Of a stretch of DNA of 64,000 bases, positions 41,290-51,242 are shown piece after piece. Every line of letters starts with the position of its first letter. Within the stretch, counting starts at the first letter, position 1. The position numbers were made by a program, and so were the translations under genes. Source of the stretch: Flavobacterium amniphilum (GTDB taxonomy: Bacteria > Bacteroidota > Bacteroidia > Flavobacteriales > Flavobacteriaceae); assembly GCF_023634845.1 (NCBI RefSeq), contig NZ_JAMLJL010000014.1, forward strand, positions 1 to 64,000. The letters run 5' to 3'. The notes beneath the pieces are model-generated. The model was not told the origin of the DNA. It ran no database searches and worked only from the letters and a program-made list of their open reading frames with translations.

Positions 41290-41402
41290 TCTTTTCAGTA
41301 TTTACAGAAATATATTTAATCTTAAAGTTAGTTATATTTACAAACCACAGAAACTACTCCCCAAAGAACATTAGAAGCCAAAACCTGTTTAAACAAGACT
41401 TT

Positions 41403-42194
41403 ATGAAAACAAACTTATTCTTAATCCTTTTGGTTACAACCCTAAGCACATCTGTTTTTGGACAAACTGATTATTTCCAGGGTAAAAGGACCTATTGCGA
41501 AATGCCAGCCGGAAGTGAAACCAAAAAACTTTTTGATCTCGGAATGGATTGCATCAAACAGAATATGTACATAGGAGCAGCCAATAAAATCTTTCAGGAT
41601 TTGATAAAAAAAGACAGTTCCTTTTGTGATGCTTATTTTTTTGCCGGTTATACCTTCCGTTTGAGCAATATGAATAAAGAAGCAGTCATCATGTATTATA
41701 TGGCAGATAGTCTGGCACAAAATAAATCAATAGAGTTTAAGCAAAATTTAGCCGTTGCAAGTATGTTAGTAGGGAATTCCAAATTATCGCGGAAAAAGTT
41801 TAAAGAAATGACTACTTATTTCCCCGGAAATCCTGAAGGTTATTACGGCATTGCGCTTACGAGCACCTTGATAGGGGATTTTGAATACGGTTTGGAAAAT
41901 ATAGACAAAGCAGAAAAAATATATAACGGCCATAATGATGACTCCAAGTTCTTAAAAGGAGTTTTACTTACCCTCACCGGTAAACATAAGGAATCACTTG
42001 AGTACTATGAAAAAGTAAGATCCAGATTTTCAAAAGACGACAATTTCAACGGAAATTATGCTTTAAGTCTTTATGAGGTCGCCATTTTGAATAACGATGA
42101 GAAAATGCTTAAAACGGCCAAAAAGCATTATCAAAAAGTTAAAGACAAAAGTCAATTAACCGACTATTTAAAGTCTAAGTTTGAAACACAATAA
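41403..42194 (+). CDS. Exported tetratricopeptide-repeat protein
   Basis: 263 aa. Signal peptide ends SVFGQ. At least five TPR units from about 40 to 250 (AYFFAGYTFRLSNMNKEAVI; GNPEGYYGIALTSTLIGDFE; SKFLKGVLLTLTGKHKESLE). Likely a periplasmic protein-binding scaffold. Preceded by a 113-bp AT-rich gap. Confidence 0.7.
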   Translation: MKTNLFLILLVTTLSTSVFGQTDYFQGKRTYCEMPAGSETKKLFDLGMDCIKQNMYIGAANKIFQDLIKKDSSFCDAYFFAGYTFRLSNMNKEAVIMYYMADSLAQNKSIEFKQNLAVASMLVGNSKLSRKKFKEMTTYFPGNPEGYYGIALTSTLIGDFEYGLENIDKAEKIYNGHNDDSKFLKGVLLTLTGKHKESLEYYEKVRSRFSKDDNFNGNYALSLYEVAILNNDEKMLKTAKKHYQKVKDKSQLTDYLKSKFETQ

Positions 42195-42277
42195 AGATTT
42201 TATAGCTAAGATTGCTTACAACCTCTTAGTTATATGAATTAAAAACTCCATTGATCCAAAAAACAATAAATCCACAC

Positions 42278-42718
42278 ATGAGTCCTAAAATACTATACAT
42301 CGAGAACAAATCGGAAGGTCATAGTGGCGAAGCCTGGATTGGTTATGCCGAATTTTCAAAATCGGGACAAACAGTTTATTTTGACAATAAAGCCTTAAAA
42401 AAACTCAAGGGAACAGGAATCAGCGGCAATCATTACGATATTGAAACCGGCGAAGAATATTGGGTTTCGGGTATCAAGAAAAACGGTGAAGACCGGCATT
42501 GGGCAGGTGGCGGAAAAATTATGCTTGATAAAAACTGTGTCGATGAATACCTAAGACTGATTAAAGCCGGCAGTATTGATGAGAGAAAGTACATCATTAC
42601 AGCAATTGAAAAAACAGACAAAAACAGGTTCAACGAAATGGAAAACGCTGAACCGGAATTTAAAAACGACAGCCGGGAAGCCATATATTGGGATGCTACC
42701 CGAAAAAAATTATTGTAG
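42278..42718 (+). CDS. Hypothetical protein
   Basis: 146 aa from ATG at 42278 (TTG 42251 is unlikely). It begins SPKILYIENKSEGHSGEAWI and contains GSGIKKNGEDRHWAGGG-like turns (about 66-80). This type recurs in Bacteroidota and proteobacteria as a cytoplasmic protein of unknown function; no catalytic motif is visible. Confidence 0.55.
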   Translation: MSPKILYIENKSEGHSGEAWIGYAEFSKSGQTVYFDNKALKKLKGTGISGNHYDIETGEEYWVSGIKKNGEDRHWAGGGKIMLDKNCVDEYLRLIKAGSIDERKYIITAIEKTDKNRFNEMENAEPEFKNDSREAIYWDATRKKLL

Positions 42719-42885
42719 AAATACATAATCTTTTTTACCCCCTCTAATTCCAGATATACAATAAAACGACCTCTTTTAATCCCCAAACTTAATTATATTT
42801 GCTCCTTAAAATCCCAACTGCATAAAACCGGCACAATAGCAGTTTCAGTGAATTCTGTTTGAACCGGTATAAACACCCTAAACAA

Positions 42886-43374
42886 ATGGAAAACGAAAAT
42901 ACTTTTAAAACCAAAACCGGTTATTGCCATATTTTGCCTGACAAAATAATTCTAACCCGAAACGGCATCATTGGTGATATTTCAAAGATTACTGTTGCAA
43001 ATGGGATTAACAGAATCCTAATAATCTATTCCGTTCTCTCTGCATTCCTTATCTATAATGCTTTCACAGCTTACCAAAAAGGCGACAATTTTTCAATTCT
43101 TTTTTTTGGTCTACTTTCTCTCTTCTTAATTTACGGAATAGTAAAAAGTAAAAATAACTCGGCTACCCCAATAATTAACAGAAATAAAATAACAGAAGTC
43201 AAATTCATCGATTCAAAACCCGGTCTGACACGTGCTGTGTTTAAGGTTATGTTTGAAGATGATAAAGGAAAATTAAAAAAAAGCTTAATTATGCTTCCGG
43301 GTTCGTTAAGTGACGGTCAAAATGAAACTGAAAAAGCTGTACAATTAATGAAAAAAGAAGGGCTGCTTAAATAA
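42886..43374 (+). CDS. Membrane protein with PH-like domain
   Basis: 162 aa from ATG at 42886. N-terminal beta segment (TGYCHILPDKIILTRNG), two adjacent hydrophobic helices (about 40-57 and 66-82), then strands KITEVKFID and TRAVFKVMFEDD. The arrangement resembles small bacterial PH-domain membrane proteins. Function unknown. Confidence 0.5.
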   Translation: MENENTFKTKTGYCHILPDKIILTRNGIIGDISKITVANGINRILIIYSVLSAFLIYNAFTAYQKGDNFSILFFGLLSLFLIYGIVKSKNNSATPIINRNKITEVKFIDSKPGLTRAVFKVMFEDDKGKLKKSLIMLPGSLSDGQNETEKAVQLMKKEGLLK

Positions 43375-43519
43375 TAGTTGTTGCTAATCACATACTTCAA
43401 CACCATGAAAGCCTACTCTGCTTATTCACAATAATTACTCTTTTCAGATGAAATGACAAGACAAAGCCTTTGGTGGAACAAACAAAATAATCACATTAAT
43501 TATTAATGATTATAGCGTA

Positions 43520-43984
43520 TTATATGTTGGCACCCCCGAAAAGAATCTGTCTTCTCGCCTCTCCCACAACGAAAGCCACCGAGTTAGCGATGTTATAACT
43601 TCTGATTTTGTCGGTCATCGGAATGGTTAAATGATTTTCGAACCGTGCCAATACGTCCTGGCTCAATCCCACACTCTCTTTCCCGAAAACCAACCAGTCC
43701 CCTTCCTGAAACTTTGCTTGATAATAGGATTTATCCGCTTTGGAACTAAACAGAAATACCCTCGACTGATCCGGAATTTGTGCAATCCATTCCTCCACGT
43801 TGTTGTATTCTTTCCAATCCAGGTGAACCCAGTAATCTAAACCGGAACGTTTTAGGTTTTTGTCGGTAATTTCAAATCCGTACGGTTTAATTAAATGCAA
43901 ACGGTTGCCGGTACCCACGCATAAACGTCCAATATTTCCGGTATTATTGGGAATTTCGGGTTCTACTAAAACAATGTTCAACAT
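43520..43984 (-). CDS. trmL: tRNA (cytidine/uridine-34 2'-O) methyltransferase TrmL
   Basis: 154 aa, full length for the family. SPOUT-fold signatures: LVEPEIPNNTGNIGRLCVGT at the N-terminus, then WLVFGKESVGLSQ (about 92-104) and IPMTDKIRSYNIANSVAFVV (about 115-134) forming the knot and SAM site. It 2'-O-methylates the wobble base of tRNA-Leu isoacceptors. Next to an RNA pseudouridine synthase gene on the same strand. Confidence 0.92.
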   Translation of the reverse strand: MLNIVLVEPEIPNNTGNIGRLCVGTGNRLHLIKPYGFEITDKNLKRSGLDYWVHLDWKEYNNVEEWIAQIPDQSRVFLFSSKADKSYYQAKFQEGDWLVFGKESVGLSQDVLARFENHLTIPMTDKIRSYNIANSVAFVVGEARRQILFGGANI

Positions 43985-44018
43985 ATTCAGATTGTTCGAT
44001 TATTAGATTATTAGACTA

Positions 44019-44588
44019 TCAGATATTAAAACTTTCCACTTCTTTCACTTGGCCTGCTTTGAGTTGGCCCAAAGTCACATCTCCCACCCTAATCCTTACT
44101 AACCTTAGTGTAGGAAAACCAACGGCTGCGGTCATTTTACGTACCTGGCGGAATTTACCTTCGGTCAATGTAATGGAAACCCAGCTCGTGGGACCATGAC
44201 GCTCGTCGCGTATTCTTCTGCCTTCGCCAATGCAATCTGGCAATTCGGTTACTTTGTACGATTCACAAGGCTTGGTTGTATACCGGATACCTTTAAAACC
44301 AATCTCGACTCCTTGCTTGATACGCTCGACAGCTTCATCAGTAATGAGACCGTCAACCTGCGCAAAGTACTCCTTTTCGATGGTTTTGCTCCGTACGGTT
44401 TCACTCATCATGCCATCGGTCGTTAACAACAGTAATCCTTCTGAGTCTTCATCAAGTCTTCCTATGGCCATCGTTCCTTCGGGAAAGTCAAACAATTCGC
44501 CCAATTTCTTTTTCGGACGTTTCTTTTCATAAATGAACTGACTTAAATAACCATGCGGTTTGTGAAGAATAAAGTGACGGTGTTTCAT
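44019..44588 (-). CDS. RNA pseudouridine synthase, RluE/RsuA type
   Basis: 189 aa from ATG at 44588, chosen because KHRHFILHKPHGYLSQF is the expected N-terminus. The catalytic motif GRLDEDSEGLLLLT (Asp about 46) and KFRQVRKMTAAVGFPTLRLV are typical of the RsuA/RluE branch. No S4 domain is present, which favours RluE (23S rRNA position 2457). 34 bp from trmL, probably co-transcribed. Confidence 0.88.
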   Translation of the reverse strand: MKHRHFILHKPHGYLSQFIYEKKRPKKKLGELFDFPEGTMAIGRLDEDSEGLLLLTTDGMMSETVRSKTIEKEYFAQVDGLITDEAVERIKQGVEIGFKGIRYTTKPCESYKVTELPDCIGEGRRIRDERHGPTSWVSITLTEGKFRQVRKMTAAVGFPTLRLVRIRVGDVTLGQLKAGQVKEVESFNI

Positions 44589-44655
44589 AATCTGCTGCAA
44601 AAATACATTTTTCTGCCGCAAACCTCATAATTTTACATCTACTAAAGAAACAGGT

Positions 44656-45069
44656 ATGGAAAAGCATTTTGAATTAAGCGACAATGAATTTGAACAACAA
44701 TTTGAAAATTGCACACTCAATCCGGAGCTTTTTACCCATGAAGCCCATTTGCGCCTGGCGTGGATCCATATCAAAAACCACGGTATCGAAAAAGCAATAG
44801 TCATTATCCGGGAACAAATCCAGAACTATGCTGCTTCATTAAGTGCCAAAGACAAATACCACGAAACCATTACCGTAGCCAGTATTAAAGCGGTATCTTT
44901 CTTTATTAAAAAATCAGCTTCGGAAAATTTTTATGATTTCATTACCGAAAACCAACAGTTGAAAACCCATTTCAAGCAATTGCTGGCTACCCATTATTCG
45001 ACTGATATTTTCAATTCAGAAACTGCAAAAAAAGAATTCCTTCCACCGGAATTGGATCCGTTTGAATAA
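44656..45069 (+). CDS. Hypothetical protein with conserved His motifs
   Basis: 137 aa, helical, no signal. FTHEAHLRLAWIHIKNHG (about 26-43) and KYHETITVASIKA (about 73-85) hold regularly placed His/Glu that could bind metal. I recall it as a widespread conserved hypothetical in Bacteroidota, without a function. Confidence 0.6.
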   Translation: MEKHFELSDNEFEQQFENCTLNPELFTHEAHLRLAWIHIKNHGIEKAIVIIREQIQNYAASLSAKDKYHETITVASIKAVSFFIKKSASENFYDFITENQQLKTHFKQLLATHYSTDIFNSETAKKEFLPPELDPFE

Positions 45070-45134
45070 AGTCAATTGATACTTTTTCGCCGCTAACTTT
45101 TATTCCTTATTTTTACACAACAAAATTATTTTCA

Positions 45135-46505
45135 ATGTCAGTAACCATACTCATACTCGCCTTTACCACATTTGTTATCGCATTAACCATCGGAATTTTC
45201 ATCGGAAAAGCACTTTCTTCGGCTAATTCCAAGTCGGAAAAAGCATCATTGGACGAAAAAATCAACGGATTACTTTCACAGACAGAACAATTGAAACAAC
45301 AATTCCAGTCGGAAAGAAACCAATGGGAAAACCAATTGCGCCAAAATATCAGCGAGAAAGAAAACATCCGAACCGAGAAAGATGCGCTGGCCATTCAATT
45401 GTCTAAAAAAGAAACCGATTTTGACAATTTACTGGAACGCAACCGCGAACAAAAGCAGGAAGTAGAACAGTTACAGGAAAAATTCACCAAGGAATTTGAA
45501 AACCTGGCCAATAAAATCCTCGAAGAAAAAACGACAAAATTCACAGAACAGAATAAAGAAAACCTGAAAAACATACTTTCACCTTTACAGGATAAAATCC
45601 AGCTTTTCGAGAAAAAAGTAGAAGACACACACAAAGAAAGTATCGATTACCATGCTGCCTTACGCCAACAGATTCTCGGCCTGAAAGAAATGAATGCCCA
45701 GATGAGTAAGGAAACCTTAAACCTGACAAAAGCATTAAAAGGTGACAGTAAAATGCAGGGGAACTGGGGAGAATTAGTATTGGAACGTGTTCTTGAAAAA
45801 TCCGGTCTGGAAAAAGGACGTGAATATGACGTACAGCAAAGTTTCGTAACTGATGAAGGAAGCAGGGTCCAACCTGACGTAGTAGTCAACCTTCCGGACG
45901 GTAAAAAGATGATCATCGATTCCAAAGTAACCTTAACCGCTTACGAACGTTACGTTAATGAAGAGGATGACAGCTTAAAAGAGCAATATATAAAAGAACA
46001 TGTAATCGCTTTAAAACGGCATGTGGATCAATTGGGCGAAAAAAACTATCAGGATTTATACAAAATCGAAAGTCCTGACTTTGTATTGCTTTTTGTTCCC
46101 ATGGAGCCTGCTTTTGCTTTGGCCCTTAATGAAGATCCTACCTTATACAACAAAGCTTTTGAGAAAAACATCGTCATTGTAACGCCTTCTACACTATTAG
46201 CTACTTTACGAACGATAGACAGTATGTGGACCAATCAGAAGCAACAGGAAAATGCGTATGAAATTGCCAGACAGGCCGGTGCATTGTATGATAAATTCGA
46301 AGGTTTTGTTTCCGATTTGATCAAAATAGGCAAGCGCATGGACGAAGCTAAAGCAGAATATGGAAACGCCATGAACAAACTCGTTGACGGAAAAGGAAAC
46401 CTGATTACCAGTGTTGAAAAACTGAAAAAGATGGGGGCCAAAGCTAAAAAATCACTTCCTGAAAACATTATCAACCGCGCTGAAAGTAACGAATTAATAC
46501 CGTAA
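45135..46505 (+). CDS. rmuC: DNA recombination protein RmuC
   Basis: 456 aa. An N-terminal transmembrane helix (about 3-22), a long coiled coil (about 35-190), then the RmuC domain (about 195-440): KMQGNWGELVLERVLEKSGL, DGKKMIIDSKVTLTAYERYV, DFVLLFVPMEPAFALAL and IVIVTPSTLLATLRTI. RmuC has a PD-(D/E)XK-like nuclease fold and limits DNA inversions. Full length. Followed after 3 bp by a small membrane protein. Confidence 0.93.
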   Translation: MSVTILILAFTTFVIALTIGIFIGKALSSANSKSEKASLDEKINGLLSQTEQLKQQFQSERNQWENQLRQNISEKENIRTEKDALAIQLSKKETDFDNLLERNREQKQEVEQLQEKFTKEFENLANKILEEKTTKFTEQNKENLKNILSPLQDKIQLFEKKVEDTHKESIDYHAALRQQILGLKEMNAQMSKETLNLTKALKGDSKMQGNWGELVLERVLEKSGLEKGREYDVQQSFVTDEGSRVQPDVVVNLPDGKKMIIDSKVTLTAYERYVNEEDDSLKEQYIKEHVIALKRHVDQLGEKNYQDLYKIESPDFVLLFVPMEPAFALALNEDPTLYNKAFEKNIVIVTPSTLLATLRTIDSMWTNQKQQENAYEIARQAGALYDKFEGFVSDLIKIGKRMDEAKAEYGNAMNKLVDGKGNLITSVEKLKKMGAKAKKSLPENIINRAESNELIP

Positions 46506-46508
46506 CCT

Positions 46509-46886
46509 ATGTTCCGAAAGTTTATTTTCATCACCATAACAGCAATATTTTTAGGCATTACACTTTACTTTACCTTTTTGTATTATGCCACTTTCAGTGA
46601 AGGCTTCCGTTCCGGCGAGCTTATAAAAATTAGCCGCAAAGGAGTCGTTTTCAAAACCTGGGAAGGCGAATTAAGTCAGGGGGTCGCCGGAGCACATATA
46701 TTTAAGTTTTCAATTTTGGACCGAGATAAAAAAGTCATCCAGCAAATGAAAGAATTACAGGGAGAATATGTAAAAGTGACCTACGAAGAACGGTACAAGA
46801 CATTTCCGTGGTGGGGAGATACAACTTATTTTGTAACTGAAATTGTTAAAGAAGATTCCCCTTTTAAAGTTAAAATCAACAACTAA
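46509..46886 (+). CDS. Small membrane protein downstream of rmuC
   Basis: 125 aa. One N-terminal hydrophobic helix (about 5-25) and a beta-barrel-like soluble part (GELIKISRKGVVFKTWEGEL, then HIFKFSILD). I recall similar proteins annotated misleadingly as '6-phosphogluconate dehydrogenase' in Flavobacteria; no such motif is present. Its stop codon overlaps the start of the thioesterase gene. Confidence 0.6.
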   Translation: MFRKFIFITITAIFLGITLYFTFLYYATFSEGFRSGELIKISRKGVVFKTWEGELSQGVAGAHIFKFSILDRDKKVIQQMKELQGEYVKVTYEERYKTFPWWGDTTYFVTEIVKEDSPFKVKINN

Positions 46887-47434
46887 TGAGCAGTACATTC
46901 AAAACCGTAAAGTCTTCTAAAGTTGTAATATCAGAATTGATGTTGCCTTCACACACTAACTTCAGTGGAAAAATCCATGGAGGTTATGTTTTGTCATTAC
47001 TGGACCAGATTGCTTTTGCCTGTGCATCGAAGTTTTCGGGACATTATTGTGTAACCGCTTCGGTCGACACAGTCGATTTTTTAAACCCAATTGAAGTGGG
47101 CGAACTGGTAACCATGCGCGCTTCCGTTAATTATGTGGGGAAGACATCCATGATTGTCGGCATCCGCGTTGAAGCCGAACACATACAAACCGGAGTTATC
47201 AAACATTGCAATTCTTCTTATTTTACCATGGTTGCCAAAGATAAGGCCGGCAATAATGTTCCGGTTCCCGGATTAATTTTATCTACTGATGATGACATCA
47301 GACGTTTTTGGAATTGCATCAAAATGATAGCAAACAAGAAAGATAAAAAAAATCACGAAGAGACCTTTGATTATAAATCGGAGGATGCATTTTCGGAATT
47401 GGGCAACTATAATGTCCAGATTGATATTCTTTAA
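46886..47434 (+). CDS. Acyl-CoA thioesterase (hot-dog fold)
   Basis: 182 aa. Hot-dog signature: SELMLPSHTNFSGKIHGGYV with the conserved Asn/His-Gly-Gly, LLDQIAFACASKFSGHYCVT, then DTVDFLNPIEVGELVT and NSSYFTMVAKD. It hydrolyses acyl-CoA to free acid and CoA. It closes a three-gene run starting with rmuC. Confidence 0.88.
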   Translation: MSSTFKTVKSSKVVISELMLPSHTNFSGKIHGGYVLSLLDQIAFACASKFSGHYCVTASVDTVDFLNPIEVGELVTMRASVNYVGKTSMIVGIRVEAEHIQTGVIKHCNSSYFTMVAKDKAGNNVPVPGLILSTDDDIRRFWNCIKMIANKKDKKNHEETFDYKSEDAFSELGNYNVQIDIL

Positions 47435-47462
47435 AAACAATTAAATTTGTAAAAAACGTCCA

Positions 47463-47813
47463 ATGAAAAATTTAATACTATTCCTATTCGCACTTGTATC
47501 TTTCTCAACATCTTTTGCACAAGAACCCAAGAAGAACCAAAAAGCAGTAATCAAAACAGCTATTTATTGTGATCATTGCAAAGAATGTGAAACCTGCGGT
47601 AAAAACTTCCAGGCCAATATGCATAAAATAAAAGGACTTAAAATGTTTGAACTGGATGAAAAGAAAATGACCATAACGGTTTACTATAATGGTACAAAGA
47701 CCAATTTGGAAACAATCAAAACCGGGATTTCCAAATTAGGCTATGATGCTGACAATATTAAAGCAGATCCTTCTGCTTATGAAAAATTGGATGGTTGCTG
47801 TAAAAAGTCCTAG
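47463..47813 (+). CDS. Exported heavy-metal-associated (HMA-like) protein
   Basis: 116 aa. Signal peptide ends TSFAQ. HMA ferredoxin-like fold with IYCDHCKECETCGKNF (about 38-53), YYNGTKTNLETIKTGISKLG and a C-terminal GCCKKS. The extra CxxC pairs suggest binding of copper or another soft metal in the periplasm. It precedes a cluster of exported haem and metal proteins. Confidence 0.8.
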   Translation: MKNLILFLFALVSFSTSFAQEPKKNQKAVIKTAIYCDHCKECETCGKNFQANMHKIKGLKMFELDEKKMTITVYYNGTKTNLETIKTGISKLGYDADNIKADPSAYEKLDGCCKKS

Positions 47814-47971
47814 AAACACATCAGACATACTCATCAGGATTACAAACTAACACATCTTTGCAATATTCTCAGTAAATTTTGTAATCTACCCAACAAATTA
47901 ACACTTCAAATCATACATGAAGTGTTTTTTATTATATATTTGATAGATTTTCTTACAATTTAATAAAATAT

Positions 47972-49105
47972 ATGATAAAAAACTACCTACTGAAAATTAT
48001 CGGCTCCTTATTATTAATCACCTTGTTTACAATGCTTTCCTGTAATTCAAGTGAAGATGAATACACGCCAGTTTCTCCCGTTAATATGGATCTTACCAAA
48101 GTTCCTTACCCTAAACTTTCGGATTACAAATTCTTCAAAGGAGATATCAAAAACCTGACTCCGGTTTTAGGTGTACTTCCTTATCAACCTGCGAGTTCCT
48201 TATTCAGTGACTATGCACACAAAAAAAGATTTGTCTGGATGCCTGACGGCGTAAAAGCAACTTACAACGGTGATGGGAAAGTTCTTGAAATGCCTGTTGG
48301 ATCAGCCATGATCAAAAACTTTTATTATGAACACGTACAGCCTTCCAATACAACCAAACTTATCGAAACTAGAATCATGATCCGAAAATCATCCGGATGG
48401 ATTTTTGCAAATTATGTATGGAATGATGAGCAAACAGAAGCATTTCTTGACCTGAACGGTAGTTATAAAGACATTACTTGGATCAATAAAAACAGCACGG
48501 TCATGAATGTGAACTACAGAATACCATCAGAAGTGCAATGCATAACATGTCACAAAACCAAAGAAATTATTAATAACACCGAGCAAATTGTTCATATCCC
48601 AATTGGAATAAAACCGCAAAATCTGAATTTCAATTATAATTATGGGACAGAAGTCAAAAACCAATTGACAAAATGGATTGAAGCCGGTTATCTTGAGAAC
48701 AATTTTACGTTGCCTTCCGTTGCTAATTCCACAGTCAATTATGAAGACACTTCCAAATCATTGGAATTAAGAGCCAGATCCTATGTAGACATTAATTGTG
48801 CACACTGCCATACCGATAATAAGCACTGCGATTACAGACCTATGCGGTTTGCTTTCAGCCAGACAGGAAACACAAATGGCAATACCAACATGGGAGTTTG
48901 TGTAAGCACCCAGGACATGCAGGGATTCCCATCAACTTTAGCAAAAATTATAGCTCCAGGAAACATTAACAAATCAATGTTGTACTACCGGATCAATACA
49001 ACTAACGAAACGTACAGAATGCCATTACATGGAAGAACCCTTATCCACACGGAAGGTGTAGCCCTCATGGAAGAATGGATCAATTCGTTAGGCCCATGTC
49101 AATAA
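47972..49105 (+). CDS. Dihaem c-type cytochrome lipoprotein (SO2930-type)
   Basis: 377 aa. Lipoprotein signal ends FTMLSCNSS (Cys about 24). Two CxxCH haem sites: CITCHK (about 190) and CAHCHT (about 277). The conserved N-terminal LSDYKFFKGDIKNLTPVLGV and the late MPLHGRTLIHTEGVALMEEW fit the SO2930 dihaem family. Its electron partner is unknown. A 160-bp AT-rich gap precedes it. It is the first of a block of exported proteins to 54.4 kb. Confidence 0.8.
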   Translation: MIKNYLLKIIGSLLLITLFTMLSCNSSEDEYTPVSPVNMDLTKVPYPKLSDYKFFKGDIKNLTPVLGVLPYQPASSLFSDYAHKKRFVWMPDGVKATYNGDGKVLEMPVGSAMIKNFYYEHVQPSNTTKLIETRIMIRKSSGWIFANYVWNDEQTEAFLDLNGSYKDITWINKNSTVMNVNYRIPSEVQCITCHKTKEIINNTEQIVHIPIGIKPQNLNFNYNYGTEVKNQLTKWIEAGYLENNFTLPSVANSTVNYEDTSKSLELRARSYVDINCAHCHTDNKHCDYRPMRFAFSQTGNTNGNTNMGVCVSTQDMQGFPSTLAKIIAPGNINKSMLYYRINTTNETYRMPLHGRTLIHTEGVALMEEWINSLGPCQ

Positions 49106-49141
49106 ACTAACTTTATATACTAACCCAAAAAAACGATAAGC

Positions 49142-51181
49142 ATGAAAAAAATTACTTTGTTTTTTTTATTAATTGCTGCAAGCTGGTATAGTTCCGCCCA
49201 AGACACTTGTGCTTCAGCTCTTGCAATTACAGCCGGCATCCACTCGGTCAGTGCTGTTAACGGATCACCGGCTCCTACTCCGGTTTGTACTGGCGGAAAT
49301 TTAGCTACGTTCGGCGAATGGTATTCCTATACACCAAGTACTACTTACAGTGTTACTGTCTCAAGTGACATTGCTGCCAATACACCCAGAAAAGATACAC
49401 GGGTTCATATTTATACCGGAATTTGTGGTGCTTTGACATGCTATGCCGGAGATGATGATACAGGAAGCAACTACTCTTCTGTGGTGACATTCGTTGCAAA
49501 CGCAGGAACAACTTACTACATTGCATGGGATAACCGATGGAACAGTGCCGCTTTTAGTTTCCAACTAACCGAAGCTCCATATATTCCACCACCACCACCA
49601 CCAATTAGTTATACACCCCAAACCATTACTACTGTAAACAGTACTTATAACATCTGTGTTGTTGATATGAACAATGATTACAAGGATGATATTGTGGGAG
49701 TAAGTACCAACAATTTAAAAATTCACCACCAGACAGGTCCGGCCACTTTTTCTGTTACAAATTATCCGGTTACCGGAACAAGCGATATGCCAACATGGAG
49801 TATGGCGGCCGGCGATTACAACAGGGACGGTTATAATGATTTAGTATTAGGAAGTGGCAGCGGATTATCTTTTTGGCAATCCAATAATGATGGAACTACC
49901 TATACAAACATCAACCCAACAGATTATATTTTTTGCCAGCGTACTAATTTTGTCGACATCAACAATGATGGAAACCTGGATGCCTTTTCGTGTCATGATG
50001 TCGCTCCGAATGTTTATTATCTGAATAACGGATCAAACGCTTTTACTCATTATCAAAGTGGTGTAACACCTGGATCTTATAACGTAGGCACGTTATCCAA
50101 CGGAGGTAATTATGCTTCTCTTTGGACAGATTATGACAACGATGGCGATGTGGATTTATTCATTTCAAAATGTTCCGGACCTCCTTGTGAGCTACACCGA
50201 AACGACGGCAATGGTGTTTTTACAGACATCTCGGCCATTGCTCAAATCAATACCACACCAGTTCAATCCTGGTCTTCAGCCGTAGCTGATTTTGATAATG
50301 ATGGGGACATGGACATTTTTGTGGGAGCCAATGGTGGATCCGGTCATAAATTCTTCAGAAATAATTTAGATACCACAAATAATGTTGAAGAAGCTTTCAC
50401 AAATATCACAGCCGCATCAGGAGTTGGGACCGATACATCAATCAGCAGGGATTATATTGCCTATGATTTTGACAATGACGGAAAAGTGGATATTATGGGA
50501 GGCGGAAACAAAATTTTCTTCAATCAGGGCAACAATGTTTTTTCGATTATCAGATATCCCGGAATGGCGATAGGCTCTGTTGGTGATTTAAACAGTGACG
50601 GTTTCCTGGATATTGCAAACAATAACAAGATCTATTATGCGGCACCCAATGGAAATAACTGGCTAAAAGTTTCACTGATAGGTATCCAAAGTAATAAAAA
50701 CGGTATTGGTGCCCGAATTGAAATCTATGGAGCATGGGGCAAACAGATAAGAGATGTACGCAGCGGCGAAGGTTTTGAATACATGAGTACTTTAAATGCA
50801 CATTTCGGAATTGGAACTGCAACACAAATCACGCAGGTAATCATCAGATGGCCATCCGGAACAGTTGACACCATTACTAATCCAAATCCGAACCAGACAT
50901 TACTTATCACGGAAGGAAGCACACTTGGAATTGACGAAAACACATTGGGAGGTTTTACCCTTTATCCAAATCCTGCAAACGACTTTATCCGTTTCAGTCA
51001 TAAATCCGGCACTGATTTTATTAAGACCGTATCGATTTTTGACATGGCCGGAAGGGTAATCAAAACAGAGAACATTACTGACAATTCAATTTCTGTTCAT
51101 GAACTTCAAAAAGGCACTTACATGATTATTTTGGAAAACAGTAACGGAAATAAATACTCAAGTAAATTTATCAAGGAATAA
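49142..51181 (+). CDS. FG-GAP/VCBS-repeat protein with ASPIC/UnbV domain, type IX secreted
   Basis: 679 aa. Signal peptide (about 1-19). An N-terminal beta-sandwich with paired Cys, a Pro-rich linker, then FG-GAP/VCBS repeats with calcium loops DMNNDYKDD, DYNRDGYND, DINNDGNLD, DYDNDGDVD, DFDNDGDMD, DFDNDGKVD (about 180-470). An ASPIC/UnbV domain follows (about 500-590, GVGARIEIYG-like). A C-terminal type IX sorting domain (LYPNPANDFI ... GKYSSKFIKE-like) closes the protein. It is a surface or extracellular beta-propeller protein. Confidence 0.88.
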   Translation: MKKITLFFLLIAASWYSSAQDTCASALAITAGIHSVSAVNGSPAPTPVCTGGNLATFGEWYSYTPSTTYSVTVSSDIAANTPRKDTRVHIYTGICGALTCYAGDDDTGSNYSSVVTFVANAGTTYYIAWDNRWNSAAFSFQLTEAPYIPPPPPPISYTPQTITTVNSTYNICVVDMNNDYKDDIVGVSTNNLKIHHQTGPATFSVTNYPVTGTSDMPTWSMAAGDYNRDGYNDLVLGSGSGLSFWQSNNDGTTYTNINPTDYIFCQRTNFVDINNDGNLDAFSCHDVAPNVYYLNNGSNAFTHYQSGVTPGSYNVGTLSNGGNYASLWTDYDNDGDVDLFISKCSGPPCELHRNDGNGVFTDISAIAQINTTPVQSWSSAVADFDNDGDMDIFVGANGGSGHKFFRNNLDTTNNVEEAFTNITAASGVGTDTSISRDYIAYDFDNDGKVDIMGGGNKIFFNQGNNVFSIIRYPGMAIGSVGDLNSDGFLDIANNNKIYYAAPNGNNWLKVSLIGIQSNKNGIGARIEIYGAWGKQIRDVRSGEGFEYMSTLNAHFGIGTATQITQVIIRWPSGTVDTITNPNPNQTLLITEGSTLGIDENTLGGFTLYPNPANDFIRFSHKSGTDFIKTVSIFDMAGRVIKTENITDNSISVHELQKGTYMIILENSNGNKYSSKFIKE

Positions 51182-51196
51182 ACATCCTGAAAGTAA

Positions 51197-51225
51197 AAAA
51201 GCCTCGGTAAATCCGGGGCTTTTTA
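51197..51225. terminator. Bidirectional terminator
   Basis: AAAAAGCCTCGG / CCGGGGCTTTTT hairpin with A- and T-runs on the two sides, between convergent genes. Confidence 0.8.
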
Positions 51226-51242
51226 TATCTATTATTCTTTTA

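Noticed and set aside
46509..46886. 6-phosphogluconate dehydrogenase
   Set aside because: The 125-aa protein has no Rossmann motif or catalytic residues; the name is a known mis-annotation type.
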